Below, in pieces: positions 35,995 to 44,922 of a stretch of 64,000 nt of DNA (its first letter is position 1; the number at the start of each line of letters is the position of its first letter). The notes under the pieces were generated by a model. It had not been told where the DNA came from and ran no database searches. It saw only the letters and a list, made by a program, of their open reading frames with translations. A program made the translations under genes and the position numbers. The DNA is from Sphingomonas sp. IC-56. GTDB lineage: Bacteria > Pseudomonadota > Alphaproteobacteria > Sphingomonadales > Sphingomonadaceae. The stretch covers positions 62,001-126,000 of the forward strand of contig NZ_JAJNDV010000001.1 of NCBI RefSeq assembly GCF_021043375.1, given 5' to 3'.

Positions 35995-37125
35995 ATGGCT
36001 GCACCCAGGGTTCTTCTCGTCTTCGGCACCCGGCCCGAAGCAATCAAGCTCTTCCCCGTCGTTCGCGCGCTCCAGGCACATGGCGGCATGGAGGTGCGTA
36101 CCTGTGTCACCGCGCAGCACCGGGGGCTGCTGGACCAGGTGCTGGCGATCGCCGGGCTGACGCCCGATATCGACCTCGACATCATGACGCCGGGGCAGTC
36201 GCTCGACCAATTGACCGCCCGGCTATTGATCGGCCTGGGCGGGGTCCTCGATCGCGAGAAGCCCGACCGCGTCCTGGTTCAGGGTGACACCTCCACCGCG
36301 ATGGTCGGCGCGCTTGCTGCTTATTACCGCAAGATCCCGGTGAGCCATGTCGAGGCCGGGCTTCGCTCCGGCGACATCTTCCAGCCCTGGCCCGAGGAAG
36401 TGAATCGCCGCATCGTGGCGCCGATTGCCGACCAGCACTTCGCCCCCACCCAGACAGCGGCCGACGCGTTGCTGCGCGAGAATATTGCCCCTGCCACAGT
36501 GCATGTGACCGGCAACACCGTCATCGACGCGCTTCACCTCACGCGCGCGCGGATCGAGGGAGATGCGTCGCTGGCTTCGGGTCTCGACCCCATCTTTGCA
36601 CGATTCGCCGGCAAGCGGATCATCCTGGTGACCACGCACCGGCGGGAGAATTTCGGCGGCGGCATGGCCGGCATCGCTCGAGCGCTGCGCCGCGTGGCCG
36701 AACGGGAGGATGTCGCCATCCTATTCCCGATCCACCCGAACCCCAATGTCGTCTCGGTCATGGACCAGGTACTCGGGGACAGGCCGAACATCGCGCGCAT
36801 CGATCCGCTCGATTATCCGCATTTTATCCGCGCGCTGGACATGGCGCACCTTGTGCTGTCCGACTCCGGCGGCGTGCAGGAGGAAGCACCTGCCTTGGGC
36901 AAGCCGGTGCTGGTGATGCGGGAAACCACCGAGCGGCCCGAGGGCATCGCCGCCGGCACCGCCAGGCTGGTCGGCACCGATCCCGACCGGATCATTTCCG
37001 AAATCTCAACCCTCCTCGACGTACCTGAACGCTATTCGGCCATGGCCCGCGCCCACAATCCGTTTGGGGAGGGCCATGCTGCCAGGCGGATTGCGGGGAT
37101 CGTCGCACATGATTTCGGACTCTGA
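35995..37125 (+). CDS. wecB: UDP-N-acetylglucosamine 2-epimerase (non-hydrolysing)
   Basis: WecB interconverts UDP-GlcNAc and UDP-ManNAc. The 376-residue two-Rossmann GT-B-fold protein has VFGTRPEAIKLFPVV at the N-terminus, QGDTSTAMVGALAAYY, SHVEAGLRSG, the HRRENFG segment, and LSDSGGVQEEAPALGKPVL near the C-terminus, all standard. It overlaps wecC by 17 bases, so together they give UDP-ManNAcA. A short imperfect inverted repeat (ACCCCGTC...GACGGGGT) lies just before its ATG. Confidence 0.96.
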   Translation: MAAPRVLLVFGTRPEAIKLFPVVRALQAHGGMEVRTCVTAQHRGLLDQVLAIAGLTPDIDLDIMTPGQSLDQLTARLLIGLGGVLDREKPDRVLVQGDTSTAMVGALAAYYRKIPVSHVEAGLRSGDIFQPWPEEVNRRIVAPIADQHFAPTQTAADALLRENIAPATVHVTGNTVIDALHLTRARIEGDASLASGLDPIFARFAGKRIILVTTHRRENFGGGMAGIARALRRVAEREDVAILFPIHPNPNVVSVMDQVLGDRPNIARIDPLDYPHFIRALDMAHLVLSDSGGVQEEAPALGKPVLVMRETTERPEGIAAGTARLVGTDPDRIISEISTLLDVPERYSAMARAHNPFGEGHAARRIAGIVAHDFGL

Positions 37126-38404
37126 ACTAAACGTCTGCGTCCTCGGACTCGGCTATATCGGCCTGCCGACGGCGGCGGTGATTGCCCGCACCGGGGCCAA
37201 GGTGGTCGGCGTCGATGTCCATGCGCACGTCGTCGAAACCGTGAATTCCGGCAAAGTCCATATCGAAGAGATCGATCTGGATGGCCTCGTCTCGGGTGTC
37301 GTCGCACGCGGAAACCTGCGCGCTTCGCTCGAGATCGTGCCGGCAGACGTGTTCGTGATCGCCGTGCCCACGCCCTTTGGCGATAATCACGCCCCGGATA
37401 TTGGCCATGTGCTGAAAGCCGCGACCAACGTGGCTATCGTGCTCAAAGCCGGCGACGTGGTCATCCTGGAGTCCACCTCCCCTGTCGGCACGACCGAGAA
37501 GGTCGCGCAACTCCTGGCGCAGCTTCGACCCGACCTGAAGATCCCAGGGCATTGCACCGGTGCCGCCGACGTTGCCGTGGCGTATTGCCCAGAACGCGTC
37601 CTGCCCGGCAGGATCCTCGTCGAACTGATCGACAATGATCGGGTGATCGGCGGCATGACACCGCGGTGCGCGCGGAAAGCGCTGCAATTCTATCGCCGCT
37701 TCGTGCGTGGCGCCTGCGTGACCACATCGGCCAAGGCAGCCGAAATGACGAAGCTCAGCGAAAACGCGTTTCGCGATGTCAATATCGCCTTTGCCAACGA
37801 GCTTTCGCTGGTGGCCGAGAAGATGGGCGTGGATGTCTGGGAAGTCATCCGCCTCGCCAACCGTCACCCCCGTGTGAACATCCTGTCACCAGGGCCTGGC
37901 GTCGGCGGCCACTGCATCGCGGTGGACCCATGGTTCCTCGTCAGTGCGGCACCCGACAAGACACCGCTGATCCGCACCGCGCGCGAAGTGAATGACGGCA
38001 AGATCGAGCATGTCGTCGATCATGCCTGTGCGCTGGTCGACGCCGATCCACGCGCGCGAGTCGCTTGCCTGGGATTGGCATTCAAGGCGAACATCGACGA
38101 CTTCCGCGAAAGCCCAGCCCTGAAGGTCGCAAGCGCATTGGCCGGTCGCTACGCCGAACGAGTCGCGATCGTGGAGCCCTATGCGCGCGAACTGCCGGCA
38201 AAGCTGCAAACGAGCGGCGCACAGTTGATCGACATCGATTCGGCGCTGGAGGTCTGCGACATCCTGATCGTGCTGGTCGACCATGATGTGTTTCGCTCAA
38301 TCCCGGTCGACGAACGCGCCGACAAGCAGGTCTATGACACACGCGGCATCTGGCAGGATCAACCCCGCCCCACCGCCCGCGAGCCGTTGCGGCTCGCCAG
38401 CTGA
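37109..38404 (+). CDS. wecC: UDP-N-acetyl-D-mannosamine dehydrogenase
   Basis: WecC oxidises UDP-ManNAc to UDP-ManNAcA. The 431-residue dehydrogenase has a Rossmann loop CVLGLGYIGLPTAAVIARTG, the ESTSPVGTTEK segment and the active-site Cys in GPGVGGHCIAVDPWFLV, which is the WecC type. AYCPERVLPG is also typical. It begins at ATG 37109 inside the wecB end. It ends eight bases from the convergent M48 peptidase gene. Confidence 0.95.
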   Translation: MISDSELNVCVLGLGYIGLPTAAVIARTGAKVVGVDVHAHVVETVNSGKVHIEEIDLDGLVSGVVARGNLRASLEIVPADVFVIAVPTPFGDNHAPDIGHVLKAATNVAIVLKAGDVVILESTSPVGTTEKVAQLLAQLRPDLKIPGHCTGAADVAVAYCPERVLPGRILVELIDNDRVIGGMTPRCARKALQFYRRFVRGACVTTSAKAAEMTKLSENAFRDVNIAFANELSLVAEKMGVDVWEVIRLANRHPRVNILSPGPGVGGHCIAVDPWFLVSAAPDKTPLIRTAREVNDGKIEHVVDHACALVDADPRARVACLGLAFKANIDDFRESPALKVASALAGRYAERVAIVEPYARELPAKLQTSGAQLIDIDSALEVCDILIVLVDHDVFRSIPVDERADKQVYDTRGIWQDQPRPTAREPLRLAS

Positions 38405-38411
38405 GCCCAGC

Positions 38412-39449
38412 CTAGTTCCGGATCAGCAGCGCCTGCCAATTACCATCAAGTGGGCGCTCGCGCTCGGCCAACATCGCGGGCACTATCGGCCGTTCGCCAC
38501 GCGCCGCGATCTTCCCGATCTCCGCCTCTAGTGTCGCGACTCGGTCCCGCCAATGCGGGTGCGATCGCGTGCGGAAGATACCCCCCGCCTTGCTCGGGCC
38601 GAATGCCTTCCAAAACGCGATCGACACCTTGAGGTCGTAACCAGCATTGGCAAGCAGATAGGCTGAAAGTAGATCGGCCTGGATCTCCGTTTGACGGAAA
38701 TACTTCACGTTGCCGCCGAAGCCGGAAAGCAGTCCAAAATCAACGCCCCTCGCATCGAGCCGATCGCGATGACGCAAGATGTTGTGGGACAATTCATGCG
38801 CGATTGCCGCTGCGACGTTCTGTTCAGGATAGGCATCGAAGAACGCTGAGCTGATCTGCACCATACTGCCATCGGCGGAGGCGCGAAAGTCGCTGGCCAG
38901 GCGAAGCTCGAAGCGAGACTTGCAGATCGGCACGGGGTACACCGTGAAGCGGAGAGGCTTGCCATCGCGAATCGCTTCAACTTCAATCGGTCCATCCTGC
39001 GGCAAGGCCCCAACCGCAAGCTGTGACGCCACCAGCCGATCGGTAGTGCCAGGCGCACCGTTCAAACCAGCGAACGTCACAGTGCCGACGCGGACCAACG
39101 AATCATCTTCCCGCAGCCCCGCACGATCCGCAGGGCTCCCGGGAACCACCCCTTCAACCGCTACGTCGCTCGCGAATTTGAAATGGGTCTTCGCGGCCGC
39201 GCGAACGCCGCCCTCGAATTGGTCGAGCGTATGAAGCTGCAGACCCAGTCCAGCTTCGCGCCTGTCACACAGCGCGACATTGCTGAGCGCCAGCCGCCAG
39301 CCGATCCTCGCCAGCTGCATGTCGGCCTGTCGCGCCGCCTCCAATGCGTCCGCCATCTGCTGTGGAGCGACCACAGGCACCGCGACCTCAGCCTTTCCAG
39401 GCGGAGCAAGGGGAAGGGGCAGTGGCGCGAATAGGATCAAGGGTAGCAT
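38412..39449 (-). CDS. M48-family metallopeptidase with PDZ-like domain
   Basis: The 345-residue product has a hydrophobic N-terminal stretch (MLPLILFAPLPLPLAPP) likely to act as signal or anchor, a PDZ-like segment (about 85-165: VEGVVPGSPADRAGLREDDSLVRVG), and a C-terminal zinc-peptidase domain with HELSHNILRH (HExxH) and the third-ligand region QTEIQADLLSAY. It resembles periplasmic M48 proteases of envelope quality control (YcaL/BepA-like), but without TPR repeats. Substrate unknown. Confidence 0.88.
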   Translation of the reverse strand: MLPLILFAPLPLPLAPPGKAEVAVPVVAPQQMADALEAARQADMQLARIGWRLALSNVALCDRREAGLGLQLHTLDQFEGGVRAAAKTHFKFASDVAVEGVVPGSPADRAGLREDDSLVRVGTVTFAGLNGAPGTTDRLVASQLAVGALPQDGPIEVEAIRDGKPLRFTVYPVPICKSRFELRLASDFRASADGSMVQISSAFFDAYPEQNVAAAIAHELSHNILRHRDRLDARGVDFGLLSGFGGNVKYFRQTEIQADLLSAYLLANAGYDLKVSIAFWKAFGPSKAGGIFRTRSHPHWRDRVATLEAEIGKIAARGERPIVPAMLAERERPLDGNWQALLIRN

Positions 39450-39765
39450 TGGCCGGCTGTACTACGCCCATCGCCGCTTCCGCTACGAGTAAAGCGGACC
39501 TGCAGAGACAACCAAGCACCGCCTAAATCAGACATCTTCCGTTAAGCCTCTTGGCGCTAATGCTGCACTGCGTTATAGGCATAACGCCTGTGATGCTGGT
39601 CTTCGTTCCTGAACTTGCGTTCTGTGCGCCTGGACCAGTGTTGCGCCTAAGTCACGGCAGGCTAATTCTTGGTTGGCTTGGGAAACAGAGGTGTTGTTGT
39701 TTGAGAAGGCCTATGTCATAGGCGGCTCGAACGAGAGCACCGGAGCTCTAAGAGGGAGTAGAATC
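39450..39765. other. 316-base divergent intergenic region
   Basis: No gene seen. It lies between divergent genes and so holds promoters for both, probably with a long leader for the small exported-protein gene. A short perfect inverted repeat GCGTTAT-AGGC-ATAACGC at 39570-39587 might be a regulator site. The GC content looks lower than that of the flanking genes. Confidence 0.45.
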
Positions 39766-39990
39766 ATGTTTACTAAGCTTCTCACGGCAGCTGCCGTCGC
39801 TACGCTGGCAGCAGCACCCGTCATGGCCGCTCCGGCTGCCAAGCTTTCGCTGTCGCGCGCTTCGACCGCGGGCGAGAAGGAAAGCAACGTTGCTTCCGCA
39901 GCCATCATCGGCGTGATCGCCACCGTGGCGATTGTTGCAGGTGCGGTTGTCGTAGCTGACAACGGCGACGACGACTCCGACAGCAACTAA
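39766..39990 (+). CDS. Small exported/membrane protein with acidic tail
   Basis: A 74-residue product: a signal peptide (FTKLLTAAAVATLAAAPVMAAPA, cleavage likely after AMA-type VMA), a short polar stretch, a transmembrane-like segment (ASAAIIGVIATVAIVAGAVVVAD) and an aspartate-rich C-terminus NGDDDSDSN. ATG 39766 has GGGAG ten bases upstream. It stands alone, with a long leader and a strong terminator. Family not recognised; similar tiny proteins are frequent in sphingomonads. No functional assignment. Confidence 0.75.
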   Translation: MFTKLLTAAAVATLAAAPVMAAPAAKLSLSRASTAGEKESNVASAAIIGVIATVAIVAGAVVVADNGDDDSDSN

Positions 39991-40014
39991 GCGCTCGGAC
40001 ACATCGAGTTTATG

Positions 40015-40043
40015 AGTGGCGGCCTAACGGCCGCCACTTTTCG
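40015..40043 (+). terminator. Rho-independent terminator of the 74-residue protein gene
   Basis: AGTGGCGGC, loop CTAACG, GCCGCCACT, then TTTTCGTTT. A perfect nine-base stem plus T-run, starting 25 bases after the stop codon. Confidence 0.9.
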
Positions 40044-40108
40044 TTTAAGCACCTTGCGCACCATATAGATGGTCATGACGCATCGACAGATCGCGGTCCT
40101 TGTTACAG

Positions 40109-40885
40109 ATGCTTAAAAAACTATTCTCCCGACGCCTTTCGTCGACAAAGGCGCCACAAGCCTCCCTTCCTGCAGGCGAGCGCCTTTACGCAATCGGCGA
40201 TATCCACGGTCGGCTCGACCTGCTTCAGCAGTTGATCCGTACCATCGAGGAAGACGATGCGGCACGCGCGCCGATGGACTCGACGATCCTGTTCCTGGGA
40301 GACCTGGTAGACCGGGGGCCGGAGTCGGCGCAGGTCGTAAGCTATCTCCTAGGCCTGAAGCAGCGGCGCGCGCCTGAGCGTACCCGCTTTTTGCTCGGCA
40401 ACCATGAGGAGGTCTTCCTGGCGGCCGCAGCGGGCGATGAAAAGGCGCTGCGCTTCTTCACCAAAATTGGCGGGCGCGAGACGATCCTGAGCTATGGCAT
40501 CTCGGAGGAGCGCTATGGCGCGCTCGACTATCCCGAACTGCTGACGGAGTTCCAAGCGCGCGTTCCGGTTGAACACCGGGCGTTCATCACCTCCTTTGAC
40601 GATATCATCGTGCTGGGTGATTACGCCTTTGTGCACGCCGGCATCCGCTCGACCGAGCCGCTTGCCGCGCAGCGGCCAAAGGACCTACGCTGGATTCGCG
40701 AAGGTTTCCTGGACGTCACAGCGCCTTTTGAAAAAGTGATCGTGCATGGTCACACCATCGTGCCGGATGTCGAAGAACTCCCAAACCGTATTGCCCTCGA
40801 CACCGGTGCCTATCGCTCCGGCAAGCTTACCGCGATGGGATTTGAAGGCAGCCAGCGCTGGGTCTTGAGCGCGGTACAAAAATGA
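40109..40885 (+). CDS. Serine/threonine metallophosphatase (PPP family)
   Basis: A 258-residue metallophosphatase with the canonical motifs GDIHGR, GDLVDRG and GNHE, a later His in FVHAG and a GHT segment near the C-terminus (VHGHTIVP). It is related to PrpA/bis(5'-nucleosyl)-tetraphosphatase-type enzymes; whether it acts on phosphoproteins or on nucleotides is open. ATG 40109 is preferred over the TTG nine bases upstream. It is convergent with the FKBP gene. Confidence 0.9.
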   Translation: MLKKLFSRRLSSTKAPQASLPAGERLYAIGDIHGRLDLLQQLIRTIEEDDAARAPMDSTILFLGDLVDRGPESAQVVSYLLGLKQRRAPERTRFLLGNHEEVFLAAAAGDEKALRFFTKIGGRETILSYGISEERYGALDYPELLTEFQARVPVEHRAFITSFDDIIVLGDYAFVHAGIRSTEPLAAQRPKDLRWIREGFLDVTAPFEKVIVHGHTIVPDVEELPNRIALDTGAYRSGKLTAMGFEGSQRWVLSAVQK

Positions 40886-40913
40886 AGAGCCGCCGCTTCG
40901 CAGCGGCGGCTCT
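40886..40913 (-). terminator. Hairpin terminator for the FKBP gene, possibly bidirectional
   Basis: A perfect AGAGCCGCCGCT/AGCGGCGGCTCT stem with a four-base loop. On the minus strand it is followed by TTCATTTTTG, a T-rich tail suited to end the FKBP transcript. On the plus strand it directly follows the phosphatase stop but lacks Ts. Confidence 0.7.
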
Positions 40914-40940
40914 CCAAGCCATTCTGAAGTAACCTACGTC

Positions 40941-41555
40941 TTATTGGCCTGCCGGTGCTCCAGCACCGGGAGCTGCGCCAGGCGCGCCCTGCTGCTGCTG
41001 CTGCATCATCTGCTGCATCATCATCTGCTGGATCACAGCGGCCGGCACCAGATCGCTCATCTGAACGTCGAAGATCAGCACCTTGTCCGCCAGTTCGCTG
41101 CCAGGGCCCTGCGCACCGGCTTCGGCGCCATAACCAAGGCTGGGCGGCAACCAGAAGCGATAATGCGAGCCCTTGCGCATCAGCTTCACACCCTCGGTGA
41201 AACCGGGGATCATAGGCTGCCCGACCTGGAAGCGCATTGGTGCGCTCGGCTGGAACTCGCTGCCGTCGCGCAGATTGCCACGGATGGTCAGCGACACGCC
41301 GTCCTGGTCCGCCGGCGTAGGGCCGGTACCTGCCTTCAGCACCTGATACTGAAGACCCGATGCAGTGGTGCGAACGCCAGCCTGGTTCTTGTTCCAGGCG
41401 AGGAACTGCTCATTGCTGCCCCTGGCAACCACCTGCTCCCGGGTACCGACCCAGGCAAGGCCGGCTGCCAGCAACACGGCGGCGAGCACGCCGATCCACA
41501 GCCAAACCTTGTAAGCACGCTTGACGGGCTGGAGCGGAACGGCGGTCACCGACAT
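40941..41555 (-). CDS. FKBP-type peptidyl-prolyl isomerase, membrane-anchored
   Basis: The 204-residue product has a cytoplasmic N-terminus, one TM helix (VWLWIGVLAAVLLAAGLAWVG), and an FKBP domain (about 75-165) with GLQYQVLKAGTG, MIPGFTEGVKLMRKGSHYRFWLPPSLGYG and LIFDVQMSDL. It ends in a Met/Gln-rich then Gly/Ala/Pro-rich low-complexity tail (QQMMMQQMMQQQQQGAPG). It should assist protein folding in the periplasm. The tail is unusual but common in the sphingomonad form. Confidence 0.9.
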   Translation of the reverse strand: MSVTAVPLQPVKRAYKVWLWIGVLAAVLLAAGLAWVGTREQVVARGSNEQFLAWNKNQAGVRTTASGLQYQVLKAGTGPTPADQDGVSLTIRGNLRDGSEFQPSAPMRFQVGQPMIPGFTEGVKLMRKGSHYRFWLPPSLGYGAEAGAQGPGSELADKVLIFDVQMSDLVPAAVIQQMMMQQMMQQQQQGAPGAAPGAGAPAGQ

Positions 41556-41644
41556 GAGTCATTTCCTCAACACGGCGTCCGCCGCTCAACTTCATCACAT
41601 TACCCGCTGGCTCCTTATGGGGACCGCGGGAACGCGCAACGATG

Positions 41645-41851
41645 TTACCGTGCGCTGTCGCGCTCGACGCGCTTGCGCTCGAGCTTGCGCGCGCGGCGCA
41701 CAGCTGCTGCACGCTCGCGTGCACGCTTTTCGCTGGGCTTCTCGTAGTGACGGCGCAGCTTCATCTCGCGATAGACGCCTTCACGCTGCAGCTTCTTCTT
41801 GAGCGCCCGCAGCGCCTGGTCGACATTGTTGTCGCGAACGATGATTTGCAT
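41645..41851 (-). CDS. rpsU: 30S ribosomal protein S21
   Basis: S21 is a small basic ribosomal protein used in initiation. The 68-residue sequence starts [20 protein letters not shown], with the family core [23 protein letters not shown] and an arginine-rich C-terminus. ATG 41851 is the conserved start; the frame runs further upstream without conservation. Confidence 0.96.
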   Translation of the reverse strand: MQIIVRDNNVDQALRALKKKLQREGVYREMKLRRHYEKPSEKRARERAAAVRRARKLERKRVERDSAR

Positions 41852-42036
41852 GAGGCCGTACAGCTCCGATCTTAACCAATAGCAAGGGTCGCCGGAACCT
41901 TGGCCCCGGCGTCGTGGGCGGGCAAGTAACAGCACCCGCTGTTGTTTTCAAGAAAAGACTGGCGCAATCGAGCCCATCTCCAGCGATCTCTGCCCTCTGA
42001 CGCAGGTCGGCGCAGCCGCGCCGGCCCGTGACGAGA

Positions 42037-42423
42037 TCAGGCGATCATGCCGCCGCCACGGATCGCCAGCACACGCCCGATCGAGTCGAACAGCGCGTCC
42101 ATGGCAACCGGCTTGAACAGGATGTCGTCGGCGCCCAGCGCGATGCAACGATCCCACAGATCCGGCGCAGTGTCTGCCGTCACGACGATGATCGGGAGTT
42201 CGGCCTTGGCATCGGGGCGCCCCCGGATACGGCGAATCGTCTCAAACCCATCAATGCCGGGCATGCGCAGGTCGACCAGCACCACGTCAAAGGTTTCGGC
42301 GTCGATCATGCCGAGTCCCTCCTCGGCCCAGCTCGCTTCGGCCATGGTAGCGCCGGCCACGTCGAGCATGTCCTTCACGACGCGACGGTTCATAGGATCA
42401 TCCTCGATGAAAAGGATGTTCAT
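42037..42423 (-). CDS. Single-domain response regulator
   Basis: A 128-residue receiver domain with no output domain: acidic pair FIEDDP, acceptor Asp in VLVDLRMPGIDG, Thr in VVTAD and Lys in LFKPV. Such proteins are phosphate shuttles (DivK/CpdR-like) or partners of hybrid kinases. It lies 72 bases downstream of the TPR hybrid kinase and may receive phosphate from it. Confidence 0.9.
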   Translation of the reverse strand: MNILFIEDDPMNRRVVKDMLDVAGATMAEASWAEEGLGMIDAETFDVVLVDLRMPGIDGFETIRRIRGRPDAKAELPIIVVTADTAPDLWDRCIALGADDILFKPVAMDALFDSIGRVLAIRGGGMIA

Positions 42424-42495
42424 TGGCAGGCGACAGCGGGTGAAGCGTTCACGAAAGCGACCTTGTTCTTGATTGTCTTGATGGACGCTATTGCG

Positions 42496-44922
42496 CTAGG
42501 CGGCGCGCGAAACAAGCGCGCCGTGGGCTTCCCCATCCGCGCCCTGCCCGCCTTGCCGCAAAAGCGCCGCCACCAAAGCCTCTGCCGCAATAGGCTTTTC
42601 AAGAACTTGGTTCGCGCCGGCCTGCATCAGGCTTTCCGCCGCGTCGGGATCAAGTTTCGATCGCAGAACGATAATAGGCTGGTCTTTCGACGCTGCGGCC
42701 AGCGTTCCGACGGCGGCAACGGCGCCGCCCGCTTGGGCCGTCAGCACCACCTGGTCGATCACCACCGCGACGACATTGCCGTTTCGCAGCCCCGCCAGCG
42801 CCTCCTCCAAGCCGGCAGCACATTCCAGAGGCAGGCCGTGCGGCTGCAGCAAGGCACGCATCATGCTGCGCGCGATAGGGTTGCGGTCGACCAGCAGTAC
42901 CGGAGACGCAGGCTTCACCTGTTCCTGCGCAGGCGCCGTAGCTGGGATCAGCGGCAAAGTGACAATAAACTGCGTCCCCTCGCCTTCGATGCTTTCGACT
43001 TGGATGCTACCACCCAAGGCTTCCGCGATGTTGCGACAGATGGCGAGGCCAAGGCCGGTGCCACCGTACTTGCGCGTCGTGCTGGCATCGACCTGGCGGA
43101 AGGATTCGAAGACATCTTCGAACTTATCCGCGGGAATCCCGATGCCGGTGTCCGCGACCACCAGCCGCAGGCTGCCCGCCCTGTCGTCCAGCGCACGCAC
43201 GGTGATGCTACCAGTGGCGGTGAACTTCACTGCGTTCGACAGGAGGTTGAACAGCATCTGCGAAACGCGGCCCGAGTCGCAGAGAATCCAGCCCGGAGCC
43301 TTGCCAAGGTCCAGACGGAACGTCAGCCCCTTGGCAGTCACTTGTTCTTCCCAGAGCCTGGTGGCCTCCCGCAGCGTAACGCCAAGATCCATCGGCTGGA
43401 GATCGACGGCGAGATTACCGGTTTCCATCTTGGCGAGATCAAGGATGTCATCAACCAACGTGCGCATCGTCAGCCCCGCGCTGTGCACCAGCCCGACCCG
43501 CTCCCTAACGTCGCTCGCGAGAGCCGGATCGGCGAGCATCACCTGAGTCATCCCCAAGATGCCATTGAGCGGGGTACGAATCTCGTGGCTGGTCGCGGCG
43601 AGGAACTCGGTCTTAGCTGCCAACGCCTTTTCGAGCGCCACGTTGGTGTGGTGGAGCACCACATTGGCCCTGCGCACTTGGTTGCGGCTGCGGCGGATGG
43701 TGATCAACCCCCAGCTCAGCATCGCGATCACCGCGAGCGTCGCCCCGCCGAGGCTGAGGAACAAGGTACGCTGGAACTCGGCGGTCTTGCGCAACTGCTC
43801 GCTGGTCAGCCGCTCGATGGTGAGCTGCTGCCCCTGATAGTCGAACTGGGCCGCCATCAGCGCCGCGCTGGTCGTGATCGCCACCTTGGCAGCCTCGTCG
43901 TTCAGCCGCTTGAACGCTTCAAGATGCGCTAAAGCCAGCGCCGGTTCGCCGACTCCTCTGAAGATCTTATGCGCGTAGCTATGCGCAACTCTGTAATCGG
44001 CGTTTGTAGTGGTGATATCTACACCGTCGAACGCTTCACGCAAGAGCTCGGTAGCGCGGACTGGTTCTCGCCGTCCATAAGAGAGCCATGCGGCACTTAC
44101 GAGAAACTGACGTCGCATTACCGAGTCCGCGTTCTTGATGAGGGCCAGACCCCGATCGATAGTGCTTTGTGCTGGCTTCAACTTTCCCAGGTCTATTTGA
44201 ACACGGGCGAGATTGCTGAGGACTCGCACTTCGAGGGCGCTATCCTTCAGCGTACGCGCCGAGGCCAAGGCCCGCAAAAACTGCGCTTCGGCATCCGCAT
44301 ACCGGTCTGCCCGAAGGAACAAGCTGCCGAGATTATTCCGCAGCGACAGCAAAAGCAGCGGATCGCCTTGATAGGTCCGTGCCGCCTGAAGATAGTAGCG
44401 CTCAGCCCTGGCAAAGTCGTTCGCCGCAGAATACAGCATCGCAATATTCTGCAAGGCGATCGCGGCACTCCTGCCCTCGCCAGCAGCAGAGAAGATGCGG
44501 TGCGCCGCCTGATAATTCATCAGCGCCTGCGCCGCTTTCCCAGAACCAGCCAGAAAGGCCCCTTGGCTCATCAGCAAGTCGCCACGGAGTTTTCGATAGT
44601 CCCCAGAAGATTCGAGGAGGCGTAGTCCATCGGCCAGCAAAGGCCCCGCCCGTTCGGTTTCGTTCAATCGCAGCCAGGCCTCGCCGGAAAGCCACCGAGC
44701 GGTTGCGAGCGCGACGGTACGCTCCCGGCGGTCACCAAGACCCCGCGCCTGCAACTCCAGCTCCTGCGCTCGGGACAGTGCCTGCTGCGGGTCGGCAACC
44801 ATGCTGCTCTTGGCCGCCGCGATGGTGGCTTCCACGGCCTTCTCGGCTTGGCCCGGCGCTGCGCGGCTGGGACTTGCCACAACAGCGGCAACCAGGGCGA
44901 GGACCAAGCCCCAGCGCGTCAC
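42496..44922 (-). CDS. TPR-containing hybrid sensor histidine kinase
   Basis: An 808-residue membrane kinase with a signal peptide (ending SRAAPG), a periplasmic TPR-like helical region (about 30-370), a TM helix (LFLSLGGATLAVIAMLSWGLI), a coiled coil, HisKA with the acceptor His in ATSHEIRTPLNGILGMTQ, HATPase (NLLSNAVKF, DTGIGIPADKF, GTGLGLAICRNIAEALGG) and a C-terminal receiver-like domain with VLLVDRNPIARSMM, the Asp in VVIDQV and Lys in LEKPI. GTG 44922 overlaps the stop of the EAL gene, so the three signalling genes form an operon. The receiver looks divergent around its acidic pair. Confidence 0.92.
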   Translation of the reverse strand: MTRWGLVLALVAAVVASPSRAAPGQAEKAVEATIAAAKSSMVADPQQALSRAQELELQARGLGDRRERTVALATARWLSGEAWLRLNETERAGPLLADGLRLLESSGDYRKLRGDLLMSQGAFLAGSGKAAQALMNYQAAHRIFSAAGEGRSAAIALQNIAMLYSAANDFARAERYYLQAARTYQGDPLLLLSLRNNLGSLFLRADRYADAEAQFLRALASARTLKDSALEVRVLSNLARVQIDLGKLKPAQSTIDRGLALIKNADSVMRRQFLVSAAWLSYGRREPVRATELLREAFDGVDITTTNADYRVAHSYAHKIFRGVGEPALALAHLEAFKRLNDEAAKVAITTSAALMAAQFDYQGQQLTIERLTSEQLRKTAEFQRTLFLSLGGATLAVIAMLSWGLITIRRSRNQVRRANVVLHHTNVALEKALAAKTEFLAATSHEIRTPLNGILGMTQVMLADPALASDVRERVGLVHSAGLTMRTLVDDILDLAKMETGNLAVDLQPMDLGVTLREATRLWEEQVTAKGLTFRLDLGKAPGWILCDSGRVSQMLFNLLSNAVKFTATGSITVRALDDRAGSLRLVVADTGIGIPADKFEDVFESFRQVDASTTRKYGGTGLGLAICRNIAEALGGSIQVESIEGEGTQFIVTLPLIPATAPAQEQVKPASPVLLVDRNPIARSMMRALLQPHGLPLECAAGLEEALAGLRNGNVVAVVIDQVVLTAQAGGAVAAVGTLAAASKDQPIIVLRSKLDPDAAESLMQAGANQVLEKPIAAEALVAALLRQGGQGADGEAHGALVSRAA

